From positions 1 to 64,000 of the forward strand of contig NZ_SLWN01000024.1 of NCBI RefSeq assembly GCF_004342025.1: a stretch of 64,000 nt of DNA. The letters are read 5' to 3'. Of this stretch, positions 42,161-51,090 are shown piece by piece. The DNA comes from Kribbella steppae (GTDB lineage: Bacteria; Actinomycetota; Actinomycetes; Propionibacteriales; Kribbellaceae). The first letter of the stretch is position 1. Every line of letters begins with the position of its first letter. Made by a program: the position numbers and the translations under genes. The notes under the pieces were generated by a model that did no database searches, was not told the origin of the DNA, and was given only the letters and a program-made list of their open reading frames with translations.

Positions 42161-42397
42161 GGCCGGAACCTCGCCTTCAACTCGAACGCCTCGAATCTGT
42201 TCCCCGGCGACACGAACAACAGCCCCGACGTCTTCGTCCGCGATCTCAGCACCAGGCGTACGACGCTGGTCTCGGTCAGCCGCAACGGTCTGGCGGACAA
42301 CGGCGCGCACCATCCGGAGATCTCCGCCGACGGCCGTCATGTGGCCTTCACCTCGGGCTATGACACCTACCTCTGGAGCGCCGCCCGTCCCAGCTGA
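42161..42397 (+). pseudogene. Relic of a TolB-like/PD40 beta-propeller gene
   Basis: About 78 codons read GRNLAFNSNASNLFPGDTNN, then DVFVRDLSTRRTTLVSVS and ISADGRHVAFTSGYDTYLW before a stop. That is one blade and a half of the actinobacterial NASNLVPGDTNGxxDVFVRD propeller family. There is no start codon or upstream body, and the 3' end overlaps the opposite gene. A decayed gene fragment. Confidence 0.65.
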
Positions 42398-43656
42398 GCT
42401 GGATCGAGCGCTGGGTACGGCGTGTCCGCCAGACCGAGGTTGCGCCAGACGAAGCGAGGGATGCGGGCCAGGAAGCCGCGCAGGAACAGCGAGCAGTGCG
42501 CGATCGTCGGCTGGTTGTGCACGCCTGCCGAGAACCAGGCCCAGTCGTCGACGAACTGGAACGACGCCGGTGGGTTCGCCATCAGGTACTCCATCTGCCG
42601 TGGATGGATCACGTCGTACGCGAACTTGGTGTCCCGCGCACTGACGGCGAACTGGTCGTTGAACGCCTCGCTCTCGAAACTGATCCCGCGACCGAATCCC
42701 CGCCGGCCGACCTGGAGCCACGGCATCCGGGCCGGCAACTGGAACCCGAGGATCGCCTCGCTGTGGTTCTCGGTCACCGTCCGGGTCTGCGTCCGGCCTT
42801 CGCTGTCGGTGTAGGTCTCGGTCCGGGTCGTCTTCCAGTGGTGCGTGAAGGCGACGAACGGCGGGCCGTCGCCGTCACGGCCACGGATCACCTCACTGGT
42901 GCTGTGAGCGTGTCCGGACCGAGTCACCGGGGTGACGTGCAGCAGGCTGTCGTCGACACCGATCCAGTACCAGTCCGGGTGGTGGTAGAAGCTCAGCCGC
43001 GGCGGCTGCTCGGGCTGGATCCACGGATCCAGCGGCGCGGCGTCGATCGCCGCGGCGACGGTGGCGAACTGCTCCAGCCACGGGCCGAGGAGCTCGGCAT
43101 CCTTGCGTGGCGGGTCGAGCATCACCAGCTGGTCTGCGTCGGTGCTCACGTTCACACCAGGCTGCCCCGCGGCCATCGCGTTCAGCCGCTCACACACCTG
43201 CGGAGTCAACGCTGCCGCGGCGAACGCCGGGTCCAGCGCACCGATCTGCCAGCCCGGGCCGAGTTGCGGCGGGGACGGCACCACAGTCGCCGCGACACCG
43301 AACCGCGGCTGCGTCTCGCCGCCGGTGATCCACAGCTCAGGAAGCCGGCGGGAGACAGTGACCATCCCGACCCAGCCTGACCAGTGTTCGGACTTGTACT
43401 CGATCACCTGGAACGGCCTGCCGAGGCTGGTCCGGCCGATGATCTGATCGTCGGGCCGGCGGCGGAACCCGATCCCGAACGGCGGATTGCCGAGCCGGGC
43501 CACGGCATCGAACGTCGGGCTGTTCACGAACGTCCAGCCGCGCTCCCGCAGTGACTTGATGTACTGCTGCCGCCGTACCAGCGCGACGATTCCCCAGACG
43601 ATCCCGGCCGCGCCCAGCAGCAGGACGATCACGACGACGATCGCCACTCCGTCCAC
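42367..43656 (-). CDS. DUF3137-type membrane-anchored protein
   Basis: A 429-residue protein with an N-terminal transmembrane helix (VAIVVVIVLLLGAAGIVWGI), then a large soluble domain related to DUF3137 proteins. Recognisable segments are VIEYKSEHWSGWVGMVTVS and ESEAFNDQFAVSARDTKFAY. It has no catalytic motif. GTG start at 43656. The start overlaps the end of the ArsR-like gene by 28 bp on the same strand, so it may be the last gene of the groEL-feoAB-arsR unit, though a link in function is not evident. Confidence 0.7.
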   Translation of the reverse strand: MDGVAIVVVIVLLLGAAGIVWGIVALVRRQQYIKSLRERGWTFVNSPTFDAVARLGNPPFGIGFRRRPDDQIIGRTSLGRPFQVIEYKSEHWSGWVGMVTVSRRLPELWITGGETQPRFGVAATVVPSPPQLGPGWQIGALDPAFAAAALTPQVCERLNAMAAGQPGVNVSTDADQLVMLDPPRKDAELLGPWLEQFATVAAAIDAAPLDPWIQPEQPPRLSFYHHPDWYWIGVDDSLLHVTPVTRSGHAHSTSEVIRGRDGDGPPFVAFTHHWKTTRTETYTDSEGRTQTRTVTENHSEAILGFQLPARMPWLQVGRRGFGRGISFESEAFNDQFAVSARDTKFAYDVIHPRQMEYLMANPPASFQFVDDWAWFSAGVHNQPTIAHCSLFLRGFLARIPRFVWRNLGLADTPYPALDPAQLGRAALQR

Positions 43657-44042
43657 GATCCATCTCCCTGCCTCGCGGCCGTCTCCACGACGGACAATAT
43701 CCGCGCGCGGGGGTCTGTCGGGCTCGGTGGCGGGTCGGGAGCCAGGGAGCCGTCGGGGGCGATGTGGTCGAGGATCTGGTCGATCAGGGTCAGGACGTGC
43801 GGGTCGTCGACCGTGTAGATCTGGCGGCGGCCGTCGCGGTGGGCCGTGATCAGGCCGGCGAGGCGCAACTTGGCCAGGTGCTGGCTTGCGGTGGTGATGC
43901 TGACGCCCACCCGGTCCGCCAGCGTGCCGACGTCGTACTCGCCGTTCGATGCCAGCCAGAGCAAGTGCAGCCGCACAGGGGCAACCAGCAGTGCAAAGGT
44001 CCGGGCCGCGCCGTCGAGCTGCAGCCTGGTCGGCTCGATCAC
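43629..44042 (-). CDS. ArsR-family winged-helix regulator coupled to feoB
   Basis: A 137-residue repressor. Its winged helix is clear: APVRLHLLWLASNGEYDVGT, TLADRVGVSITTASQHLAKL and LRLAGLITAHRDGRRQIYTV. No obvious cysteine metal site is present. GTG 44042 overlaps the feoB stop (GTGA), so it is co-translated with the ferrous iron importer, taking the place that FeoC occupies in enterobacteria. It may sense iron or another metal and control the iron genes or the whole prm-feo transcript. Confidence 0.85.
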   Translation of the reverse strand: MIEPTRLQLDGAARTFALLVAPVRLHLLWLASNGEYDVGTLADRVGVSITTASQHLAKLRLAGLITAHRDGRRQIYTVDDPHVLTLIDQILDHIAPDGSLAPDPPPSPTDPRARILSVVETAARQGDGSWTEWRSSS

Positions 44043-45970
44043 GGCAACCAACCGGCCAAGCGAGTGGTCGAGAACGTGACCAGGAAGGCCAACGCCAACG
44101 GCAGCAGCGTCGCGGTCGTGGTCCACCTGAAGCTTCTGGTCTCCCTCCAGATCGTCAGGATCGTCGTACTGCAAGGGTTGTGCAGCATGCTGAACAGCAT
44201 CAGGTTGACGGCCGTCAGCACGGTCCATCCGCCGGCCTGAACCAGGACGGATCCGGCCTCGGCGTCGGTGAGTTCCAGCATCACGCCGTTCGAGACGCCG
44301 TACTCGAGCGGGCCTAGCGTCATCGTCAGCATCAGGATGGTGGGGATGATGATCTCGTTGGCGGGGATCGCGACGACGTACGCGAGCAGGATGATGCCGT
44401 TCAGGCCGAGGGCGAGGCCCAACGGGTCGAGGCCGTGGGCGAGGTGCCCGGCGATGGACGCATCGCCGATGGTGACGTTGCCGATCAGCCAGATCACCGC
44501 GCCGGCCGGTGCCGCCATCACGATCGCGCGCCAGAGGACCTTGAGGGTCCGGTCAATGACGCTGGTGTAGATCGTCCGCAGTACCTGCGGCGGCCGGTAC
44601 GGCGGAAGCTCGAGCGAGTACACCGACGTCGCACCGCGCAGGACGGTCTTCGACAGACCCCACGAGACGACCAAGGTGGTGACGATGCCCAGGACGGCGA
44701 CCAGTACGACGCTGCCGGCCGCGACGAGGCCCGCGGCTGCCGGTGGTACGAGCGTGCCGATGAAGACCGTGCCCATCAGGATCAGTGTCGGCCAGCGTCC
44801 GTTGCAGATGCTGAAGTTGTTCGTGACGATCGCGATCATGCGTTCCCGCGGGCTGTCGATGATTCTGGTCGCGGTCACGCCGGCCGCGTTGCAGCCGTAG
44901 CCCATCATCATCGACAACGACTGCTTGCCATGGGCACCGGCCGCGGCGAACAACCGGTCCAGGTTGAACGCCACCCGCGGCAGGTAGCCGAAGTCCTCCA
45001 GCAGCGTGAACAGCGGGAAGAAGATCGCCATCGGTGGCAGCATCACCGCGATCACCCACGCCGTACCAAGGTAGATGCCGTCCGCAACAAGTCCGGTGAC
45101 CCACCACGGCGCACCGCCGAGCAGTTCACGCACCAGTGCGGTCCCGTCCTGCACCAGCAGCCGATAGAGCAGATCAGAGGGTACGGCGGCACCGGTGATG
45201 GTGAACCAGAAGACCCCGAAGAACAACAGGCCCATCACCGCGAATCCCCAGACCCGGTGTGTCAGCGCCCGGTCGAGCAGCCGGTCGAAGGTCAACCGCG
45301 CCCGTCCGTCGACGGTGACTCGGGCGATCCGGCCGGCCTCGGCGTACAACGCCGCGATGGCGTCGTCGTCGGCCAGGCCGTCCAGCCGGAGACGACGTCC
45401 CCGAAGCGCCACTCTCCCCCGCGCCACCAGGTCGATGGACTCCTGAAGCTCCGCAACCCCACGCCTCCGCCGCGCCGCCATCGCGGTCACCGGGACGCCG
45501 AGCTCCCGCGCGAGGTGGCGGGTGTCCACCGTGATCCCATGCCGCTCCGCCTCGTCGATCAGGTTGACCGCGACCACCACCCGATTGGTCACCTGGAGGA
45601 TCTGGAGCACCAAAGTGAGATTGCGCTCCAGCCGCGTGGCATCCACCACTACGACGGTCACATCCGGCGTGCCGTGGATGAGGTAGTCACGGGCAACCTC
45701 TTCCTCACCGCCGACTGACCGAAGTGAGTACACACCAGGTAGGTCGACCACCTTGTACCTGTGGTCCTGGTAGGCGTATAGACCTTCCGCCCTCGTGACC
45801 GTCGTACCGGGCCAGTTGCCGGACCGCTGGCGCAGCCCGGTGAGGGCGTTGAACACCGTGCTCTTGCCGGTGTTCGGGTTGCCGGCGATCGCGACGACGA
45901 AGTCGTGGCCGCCGGCAACCACCTCGAGCCGGTGCGTGTTCAGTGCACAGCTCCCACAGTCGTGAGTCAT
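44039..45970 (-). CDS. feoB: Ferrous iron transporter B
   Basis: A 643-residue inner-membrane Fe(II) importer. The N-terminal G domain carries GNPNTGKST (30-38), the switch GNWPGTTVTRAEG, DLPGVYSL and VAVNLIDEAE. A helical spacer precedes about 8-10 transmembrane segments with both gating motifs (GYGCNAAGVTATRIIDSPRE and MLHNPCSTTILTIWRET). Cys5 and Cys8 lie at the extreme N-terminus. ATG 45970 overlaps feoA (ATGA). Location directly after the prm operon suggests iron supply for the diiron hydroxylase. Confidence 0.95.
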   Translation of the reverse strand: MTHDCGSCALNTHRLEVVAGGHDFVVAIAGNPNTGKSTVFNALTGLRQRSGNWPGTTVTRAEGLYAYQDHRYKVVDLPGVYSLRSVGGEEEVARDYLIHGTPDVTVVVVDATRLERNLTLVLQILQVTNRVVVAVNLIDEAERHGITVDTRHLARELGVPVTAMAARRRRGVAELQESIDLVARGRVALRGRRLRLDGLADDDAIAALYAEAGRIARVTVDGRARLTFDRLLDRALTHRVWGFAVMGLLFFGVFWFTITGAAVPSDLLYRLLVQDGTALVRELLGGAPWWVTGLVADGIYLGTAWVIAVMLPPMAIFFPLFTLLEDFGYLPRVAFNLDRLFAAAGAHGKQSLSMMMGYGCNAAGVTATRIIDSPRERMIAIVTNNFSICNGRWPTLILMGTVFIGTLVPPAAAGLVAAGSVVLVAVLGIVTTLVVSWGLSKTVLRGATSVYSLELPPYRPPQVLRTIYTSVIDRTLKVLWRAIVMAAPAGAVIWLIGNVTIGDASIAGHLAHGLDPLGLALGLNGIILLAYVVAIPANEIIIPTILMLTMTLGPLEYGVSNGVMLELTDAEAGSVLVQAGGWTVLTAVNLMLFSMLHNPCSTTILTIWRETRSFRWTTTATLLPLALAFLVTFSTTRLAGWLP

Positions 45971-46197
45971 GTCTTCACCAGTTCGACATGCACGCCGCGG
46001 GCCTGGGAGCGCCGCAGCACGATCAGACTGCCGCAGACCAGGTACGCCGTGGGATCGCCCAGCGGACTGGTCATGTCGGCCTGGACCTCGCTGCCAGGCA
46101 GCAACCCTAGGTCCATCAGCCGACCGCGTTCGGCGCCGCGACTGTCCAGCGCGGTGATGACCGCGCCGGACCCGCGAGGGAGCTGGTCGAGTGTCAT
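45967..46197 (-). CDS. feoA: FeoA ferrous iron transport accessory protein
   Basis: A 76-residue SH3-like protein that supports FeoB. The pattern RGSGAVITALDSRGAERGRL followed by MDLGLLPGSEV and a terminal LIVLRRSQARGVHVEL is the FeoA consensus. It begins only 3 bp after the groEL stop, so the feo genes are probably read through from the prm operon, and it overlaps feoB by 4 bp. Confidence 0.93.
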   Translation of the reverse strand: MTLDQLPRGSGAVITALDSRGAERGRLMDLGLLPGSEVQADMTSPLGDPTAYLVCGSLIVLRRSQARGVHVELVKT

Positions 46198-46200
46198 GGC

Positions 46201-47850
46201 TCAGTAGATGTTGGAGGGACGAACCATGCCTTCGGCCAGGTCGCCGAAGCCGGGGGCCATGATCGCGCCGGGGTGGCCGATCACTTCCTCCACCACGGCG
46301 GTCTCGGTGGTGATCACCAGGGCCGCGATGGACGCCGCGCTCTCGAGTGCCGCGCGGGTGACCTTGAGTGGGTCCATGACACCTTCGTCGAACATGTCCG
46401 CGTAGTGCCCGGTCAGCGCGTTGAAGCCGTGTCCGAGCGGCAGGCTCGCAACGTTGGCGACCACCTCGTCGCCGTCGTACCCGGCGTTGATCGCGATCCA
46501 CCGCAGCGGCTCGGGCAGAGCCCTGCGGACCACCTCGCGGCCGACCGCGTCGTCACCGGTCAGCTCGACCCGCGACACCGCCTCCTGCGCCTGGACGAGC
46601 GCCGTACCTCCGCCTGCCACAACGCCTTCCTCGACAGCAGCTCGGGTCGCGGCCAATGAGTCCTCGACCCGCAGCATGCGCTCCTTGAGCTCGACACTCG
46701 TCGCGCCGCCGACCCGGATCACGGCTACCCGACCGGACAGTCGTGCCATCCGAAGCTGCAGGTTGTCCTGGTCGGCGTCGATCTTGGCCCGCTCGAACTG
46801 CGTCTCCAGCTGGGCCAGCCGGGTCTCGACCAACCGAGGATCACCATGACCGCCGACGATCGTCGTGGCGTTCTCGCTGATGGTGATCCGGTCACACGAG
46901 CCCAGGTGTTCCAGCGCAACCTCGTTCAGCTCGAGCCCGGTGTCCTTGGCGATCACGTGGCCGCCCAGAGCCACCGCGAGATCCTCGAGCTCGGCCACCC
47001 GGCGGTGACCGAAGCCAGGCGCGCGTACGACGACCGACTGCATCGTGTTGTGCATGTTGCCGCCGACAAGCAACTGCAGAGCGGGCCCGTCCACGTCCTC
47101 GGCCAGCACGACCAGCGGCCGGTCCGCACGCTTGGCCACCTCGACGGTCGGCATGATGTCCTGCACCTGCGAGATCTTCTTGTTGGTGAGCAGGATGACC
47201 GGGTTCTCGTAGACGGCCTCCATCCGCTCCTTGTCGGTGACCATGTACATCGAGATGTAGCCGTGGTCGAACTCGATCCCGTCGACCACCTCGACCGACA
47301 ATCCGATCGCATCGCACTCCTCGGTAGTGACGATACCGTTGCGGCCAACGCGTTCGACCGCCTCGGCGATCACGTCGCCGATCGTCTCGTCGTCACTCGC
47401 CGCCAGGGTCGCGATATGCCGCAGGTCCTGCCGCCCGCCGACTTCGGCCGTCCACGAGCGCAGGGTTTCGACCACTACCGGGACGGTCTGCTCGATCCCG
47501 CGCCGGACCCGCATCGGATTGGCGCCGGCGTCGACCGCGCGCAATCCTTCGCGCACCATCGCCTGGGCGAGCACCGTAGCCGTCGTGGTCCCGTCGCCGA
47601 CGACGCCGTTGGTCTTCATCGCGACTTCCTTGACCAGCTGGGCGCCCATGTTGGCGAACGGCTCGCGCAGCTGGATCTCCCGGGCGATCGTGACCCCGTC
47701 GTTGGTGATGGTCGGCGGGCCGGTCAGCTTCTCCAGGACGGCGTTACGCCCCTTCGGCCCTAGTGTCACCTTGATCGCGTCCGCCAGGGCGTTCACCCCG
47801 GACTCGAGCAACCGTCGTGCTTCTTCGTTGAACCTCAGTTCCTTGGCCAT
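46201..47850 (-). CDS. groEL: GroEL-type chaperonin of the prm operon (cluster 2)
   Basis: A 549-residue chaperonin with TLGPKGRNAVLEKLTGPPTI, GDGTTTATVLAQAMVREGL and EEGVVAGGGTALVQAQEAV. The C-terminus (EGMVRPSNIY) lacks the GGM tail, as in cluster 1. It is clearly diverged from the cluster 1 protein (apical domains differ most), suggesting each chaperonin has adapted to its own hydroxylase. ATG 47850 lies 19 bp after adh with an aaaggcag site. The open frame up to 47919 is not needed. feoA follows after 3 bp. Confidence 0.93.
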   Translation of the reverse strand: MAKELRFNEEARRLLESGVNALADAIKVTLGPKGRNAVLEKLTGPPTITNDGVTIAREIQLREPFANMGAQLVKEVAMKTNGVVGDGTTTATVLAQAMVREGLRAVDAGANPMRVRRGIEQTVPVVVETLRSWTAEVGGRQDLRHIATLAASDDETIGDVIAEAVERVGRNGIVTTEECDAIGLSVEVVDGIEFDHGYISMYMVTDKERMEAVYENPVILLTNKKISQVQDIMPTVEVAKRADRPLVVLAEDVDGPALQLLVGGNMHNTMQSVVVRAPGFGHRRVAELEDLAVALGGHVIAKDTGLELNEVALEHLGSCDRITISENATTIVGGHGDPRLVETRLAQLETQFERAKIDADQDNLQLRMARLSGRVAVIRVGGATSVELKERMLRVEDSLAATRAAVEEGVVAGGGTALVQAQEAVSRVELTGDDAVGREVVRRALPEPLRWIAINAGYDGDEVVANVASLPLGHGFNALTGHYADMFDEGVMDPLKVTRAALESAASIAALVITTETAVVEEVIGHPGAIMAPGFGDLAEGMVRPSNIY

Positions 47851-47869
47851 GATCAGACTGCCTTTCGGG

Positions 47870-48895
47870 TCACGGGATGAGAATCGCCCGGCCGCGGACC
47901 CTGCCCGCGTCGAGGTCATCGATCGCCTGCTGGAAGTCAGCGAGCGGGTACTTGGAGGTGTGCAGGGAGACCTTGCCCTGCGCGGCGAGCACCATCAGCT
48001 CCTGCAGATCGTTGTAGGAGCCGACGAGATTGCCGATGAAGTTGATCTCGGTCGAGATGATGTCGATGGTCGGGACGTCGATGTTCTCGCCGTACCCGAC
48101 CACGTAGTAGTTGCCGGCCCGGCGCAGCATCGCGACGCCCTCGGCGGTGGCACCGCCCTCGCCGACGAAGTCGATCACGGCCTCGGCGCCCTTGCCGTCG
48201 GTCAGCTCCAGGACGTCCTCGACTTGGGTGCCATCAGCAACGATGCCGTGGTCGGCGCCGATCTCGACAGCGAGCCGGACGGCGGCCGGGTTGCGGTCGA
48301 CCACGACGACGGTCGCGGCCGAGATCGCCTTCAGCACCTGGATCCCGATGTGACCGAGGCCGCCGGCCCCGATCATCACGCAGATGTCCCCCGGCCGGGT
48401 GGTGCGGGCTGCCTTGGCGGCCGCGTGGTACGCCGTGAGTCCCGCATCGGCCAGGGCGGCGACATCAGCGGGTTCGAGGTTGTCGTCGATCCGGACCACG
48501 CTGCGGGCGGTGGTCCGCAGGTACTCGGCGTACCCGCCATCGGTGTCGATGCCCGGGAACTGGCTGTTCTCGCAGTGCACGTCATCGCCGAAGCGACAGG
48601 CCCGGCACAGGCCACAGGTGATCAGCGGATGCAGGATGACCTTGTCGCCCACCTTCACGTTGGTGACCGCGTCGCCGATCGCGTGGACCCAGCCGGCGTT
48701 CTCGTGGCCGATCGTGTACGGCAGCGCGACGCCGGTCTTCTCCGCCCACTGTCCTTCGAGGATGTGCAGGTCGGTCCGGCAGACTCCGGCTCCACCGATC
48801 CTGACGATCACGTCGAGCGGGCCCTGAACAGCGGGCTCTGGTACGTCGGTCAGCTGCAACTTGGTGTGATACCCGACGACTTGGACCGCTCTCAT
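47870..48895 (-). CDS. Zinc-dependent alcohol dehydrogenase (cluster 2)
   Basis: A 341-residue NAD-dependent medium-chain alcohol dehydrogenase, same length as the cluster 1 enzyme. Catalytic zinc ligands are Cys39 and His64/Glu65 (GHENAGWV). Structural zinc cysteines are 94, 97, 100 and 108 (CGLCRACRFGDDVHC). The nucleotide loop GAGGLGHIG is followed by VVDRNPAAV. It would oxidise the alcohol produced by the monooxygenase. ATG overlaps the end of the DUF59 gene by 4 bp. Confidence 0.92.
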   Translation of the reverse strand: MRAVQVVGYHTKLQLTDVPEPAVQGPLDVIVRIGGAGVCRTDLHILEGQWAEKTGVALPYTIGHENAGWVHAIGDAVTNVKVGDKVILHPLITCGLCRACRFGDDVHCENSQFPGIDTDGGYAEYLRTTARSVVRIDDNLEPADVAALADAGLTAYHAAAKAARTTRPGDICVMIGAGGLGHIGIQVLKAISAATVVVVDRNPAAVRLAVEIGADHGIVADGTQVEDVLELTDGKGAEAVIDFVGEGGATAEGVAMLRRAGNYYVVGYGENIDVPTIDIISTEINFIGNLVGSYNDLQELMVLAAQGKVSLHTSKYPLADFQQAIDDLDAGRVRGRAILIP

Positions 48896-49623
48896 CGCGT
48901 ACTCCTCAGATTCGTGACGTGGGTGGACATGCCATCGGCGTCGGCGTACCGGGTCGCGAGCAGGCCGCGGCAGAAGTGCGAGTTCCCCTCGATCGAGATC
49001 CGCACGGATTTCGCGAAGCGCAACCGGAGCGGGACCGCCTCGGCGGCGAGCGGCCCGCCGTCCTCGTCGACCATCACCGGGTCACCCGGCCGGACCCCCA
49101 GACCGATGGCGACCCGTCGGCGCAGCAACGCCTCCTTCTGCGGTCCTTCCGGTATGTCAGCGAGCGTGATCAGACAGAGATCCTCGACAGGCATGTCGGT
49201 TTGCCTGACAAGTGCCGCAGCACAACGTTCCATCGCGGCGGTGTGTGCCTTCCGCAGGAAAGTACGGCGGAGCTCCTCCAAGCTGTCCTCAGCCTCGGAG
49301 CCGAACGTGCCCACGTAACCGGCGTCCGCGGCCAGACCGGCGTTGATCTTCGCCGAGTCGTGGTGGTCGTCGAGCTGAACCACGATCTGCCCGAGGCCTT
49401 CCACCCGTCGCAACGCGTCCTGGGCGTCGGACGCCATCAGATACGCGAAGTTGGGCGAGCAGAACGACGTCGGCAACCTGAGATGCACGGTCACCCCGAT
49501 GTCGTCGATCCGCACCGACCGGACGAAGCCGAGCTCGGTGATCGATTCGTCCAGTTCGGGGTCCATGACCGTCGCCAGGGCGGCCAGCACCTCGTCCACT
49601 AATGACGTGACTGTGGTGGTCAT
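48892..49623 (-). CDS. DUF59/MIP18-type protein (cluster 2)
   Basis: A 243-residue homologue of the cluster 1 DUF59 protein. The N-terminal motif VMDPELDESITELGFVRSV and LRLPTSFCSPNFAYLMASDA are shared, as is the charged C-terminal region ending near SIEGNSHFCRGLLATRY. Conserved cysteines in FCSPNF and HFCRG could hold a metal or cluster in transit. It is coupled at both ends by ATGA overlaps. The larger open frame to 50214 is antisense-like shadow of the amidohydrolase gene. Role in metal-centre assembly is inferred. Confidence 0.8.
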   Translation of the reverse strand: MTTTVTSLVDEVLAALATVMDPELDESITELGFVRSVRIDDIGVTVHLRLPTSFCSPNFAYLMASDAQDALRRVEGLGQIVVQLDDHHDSAKINAGLAADAGYVGTFGSEAEDSLEELRRTFLRKAHTAAMERCAAALVRQTDMPVEDLCLITLADIPEGPQKEALLRRRVAIGLGVRPGDPVMVDEDGGPLAAEAVPLRLRFAKSVRISIEGNSHFCRGLLATRYADADGMSTHVTNLRSTR

Positions 49624-50651
49624 GAGCGGGCGCCGGCCGCGACCTCGACGGAGGTGTCGCCGGCTTCGGTTGGCAGCCGCAGTTCGCTCGGTACGTCGAG
49701 GTCGTACATGGCGGCCGCGTTGAGACCGAGGATCTTCTTCTTCTGCTCGGTCGTGATCGGCGCGTACTCGGTCAGATCCGCCGGGATCTGGAAGTCGACG
49801 AACTGTTCGATCAGCCACTTCGGCGTCCAGAGCGCGTAGTCGCTGGCGAAGAAGATCTTGTCCTCGCCGAGCCAGTACAGCAGCTCGCCGATGATCTGGG
49901 CGAAGTACTTCGGCCGGGTGTGGATGAACGGCATCGCCACCGCGAGACCGCCGTACACGTTGGACTCCTGGGTCGCGATCCAGCAGAAGTCCTCGAGCCT
50001 GGGCAGTCCGACGTGTTCGACGATGAAGTTCAGGTCGAGGTAGTCGGTGGCGACCTTGTCGATGTCGGCGACGTCGAAGGCGTCGCGGTCGAGCGGCCGG
50101 ATCGTGGGGCCCTTGTGCACATGGATGTTCTTGATACCGAGCTCCAGGCACTCTTCCAGATAGCGACGCGACCACGGGTCGTCGAGCTTGTAGCCGCGCG
50201 AGTCGCCGTGCCACTCGGCGGTGTAGAGCTTCACGCCCTTGAGGTGCATCCGCTCGGCGTCCCGGCGCAGCTGTTCCAGGCCGGCCTCGCCGTGGCGCGG
50301 GTCGTAGGCGTGGTTGTAAGTCAGCTTGTCCGGATGCTCGGACGCCAGCCCGAACGCCTCCTCGGTCTGGCCGAACCCGTTCTTGTAGAAGTCGCTCAGC
50401 AGCGTCGCCTGGAAGATCGCGTGGTCGACGTACCCCTCCTCGAAGAGGTCCTTCATCAGCCGCTGGCCGCCGTAGTACGTGTAGGTGTCGTAGTCCCAGA
50501 CGACCTCTTCCGGGCTGAGGTTCTTGTGGTAGTCGTAGAAGCAGTCGATGAACTGCTTGCCGTGCACGTTCTTCAGGTTCGACGCACGGCCGTCCCAGAT
50601 GTGCACGTGTGCGTCGACCACGTAGTACTTCTCACCGTTCTTCTCGTACAT
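49620..50651 (-). CDS. Amidohydrolase-family metal-dependent hydrolase of the prm operon (cluster 2)
   Basis: A 343-residue orthologue of the 3971-5014 protein, opening with MYEKNGEKYYVVDAHVHIWD, where HxH is the metal site. NIHVHKGPTIRPLDRDAFD, IVEHVGLPRLEDF and FASDYALW follow the same pattern of metal ligands. Same position between prmD and the DUF59 gene. A strong hairpin separates it from prmD in this cluster. Confidence 0.86.
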   Translation of the reverse strand: MYEKNGEKYYVVDAHVHIWDGRASNLKNVHGKQFIDCFYDYHKNLSPEEVVWDYDTYTYYGGQRLMKDLFEEGYVDHAIFQATLLSDFYKNGFGQTEEAFGLASEHPDKLTYNHAYDPRHGEAGLEQLRRDAERMHLKGVKLYTAEWHGDSRGYKLDDPWSRRYLEECLELGIKNIHVHKGPTIRPLDRDAFDVADIDKVATDYLDLNFIVEHVGLPRLEDFCWIATQESNVYGGLAVAMPFIHTRPKYFAQIIGELLYWLGEDKIFFASDYALWTPKWLIEQFVDFQIPADLTEYAPITTEQKKKILGLNAAAMYDLDVPSELRLPTEAGDTSVEVAAGARS

Positions 50652-50686
50652 GACGTCCTCGCTTGGGTTCGGGCTGATCGGGATGA

Positions 50687-50724
50687 GCTCCGGTCCGGGT
50701 GCCGCCGTGCCCCCGGACCGGAGC
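50687..50724 (-). promoter_or_regulatory. Intercistronic hairpin between prmD and the amidohydrolase gene (cluster 2)
   Basis: A perfect 13-bp inverted repeat (gctccggtccggg / cccggaccggagc) with a 12-nt loop lies in the 97-bp gap. It may act as a partial terminator or 3' stabiliser, so that prmABCD mRNA exceeds that of accessory genes. Cluster 1 has only 15 bp here and no hairpin. Confidence 0.55.
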
Positions 50725-50748
50725 GGCGTGGGTGGAACTAGTGCGTGA

Positions 50749-51090
50749 TCAATGCGCGGTCAGGTCGAAGCCGATGTACTCGGCGGCATCTTCAGGGCTG
50801 GCGAACAGGATCGTCTTGTCGTCGAGGTGGACCATCCGGCCGTAGTGGGTGGAGCTGATCTCCTCGAACACCGACCCGTCGAACTCCGAGCCGAGCGCGT
50901 CGGTCAGTTCGGCGTAGTCGAAGTCGAGCAGGCCGACGCCGTCGACCCGGATCATCGACGGGTACTCGGTCAGCTCGACGCCGTCCTTGGCGCCCATCAC
51001 GTCCGCGACCACCCGGCCGATCGGCGTGTTCATCAGGGTCACGCCGCACTTGTTCGAGAACGCGGTCTCGGATCCGAACTGCATCGTCAC
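50749..51090 (-). CDS. prmD: Propane monooxygenase coupling/effector protein (cluster 2)
   Basis: A 113-residue MmoB/DmpM-type regulator of the hydroxylase. CGVTLMNTPIGRVVADVMGA, YPSMIRVDGVGLLDFDY and STHYGRMVHLDDKTILFASP mirror the cluster 1 protein. GTG 51090 overlaps the prmC stop (GTGA); ATG 51084 is an alternative two codons later. Much longer open frame upstream is shadow of prmC. Confidence 0.9.
   Translation of the reverse strand: MTMQFGSETAFSNKCGVTLMNTPIGRVVADVMGAKDGVELTEYPSMIRVDGVGLLDFDYAELTDALGSEFDGSVFEEISSTHYGRMVHLDDKTILFASPEDAAEYIGFDLTAH

Noticed and set aside
46846..49318. Plus-strand open frames opposite groEL, adh and DUF59 of cluster 2
   Set aside because: High-GC shadows with skewed composition; the opposite strand has conserved genes throughout.
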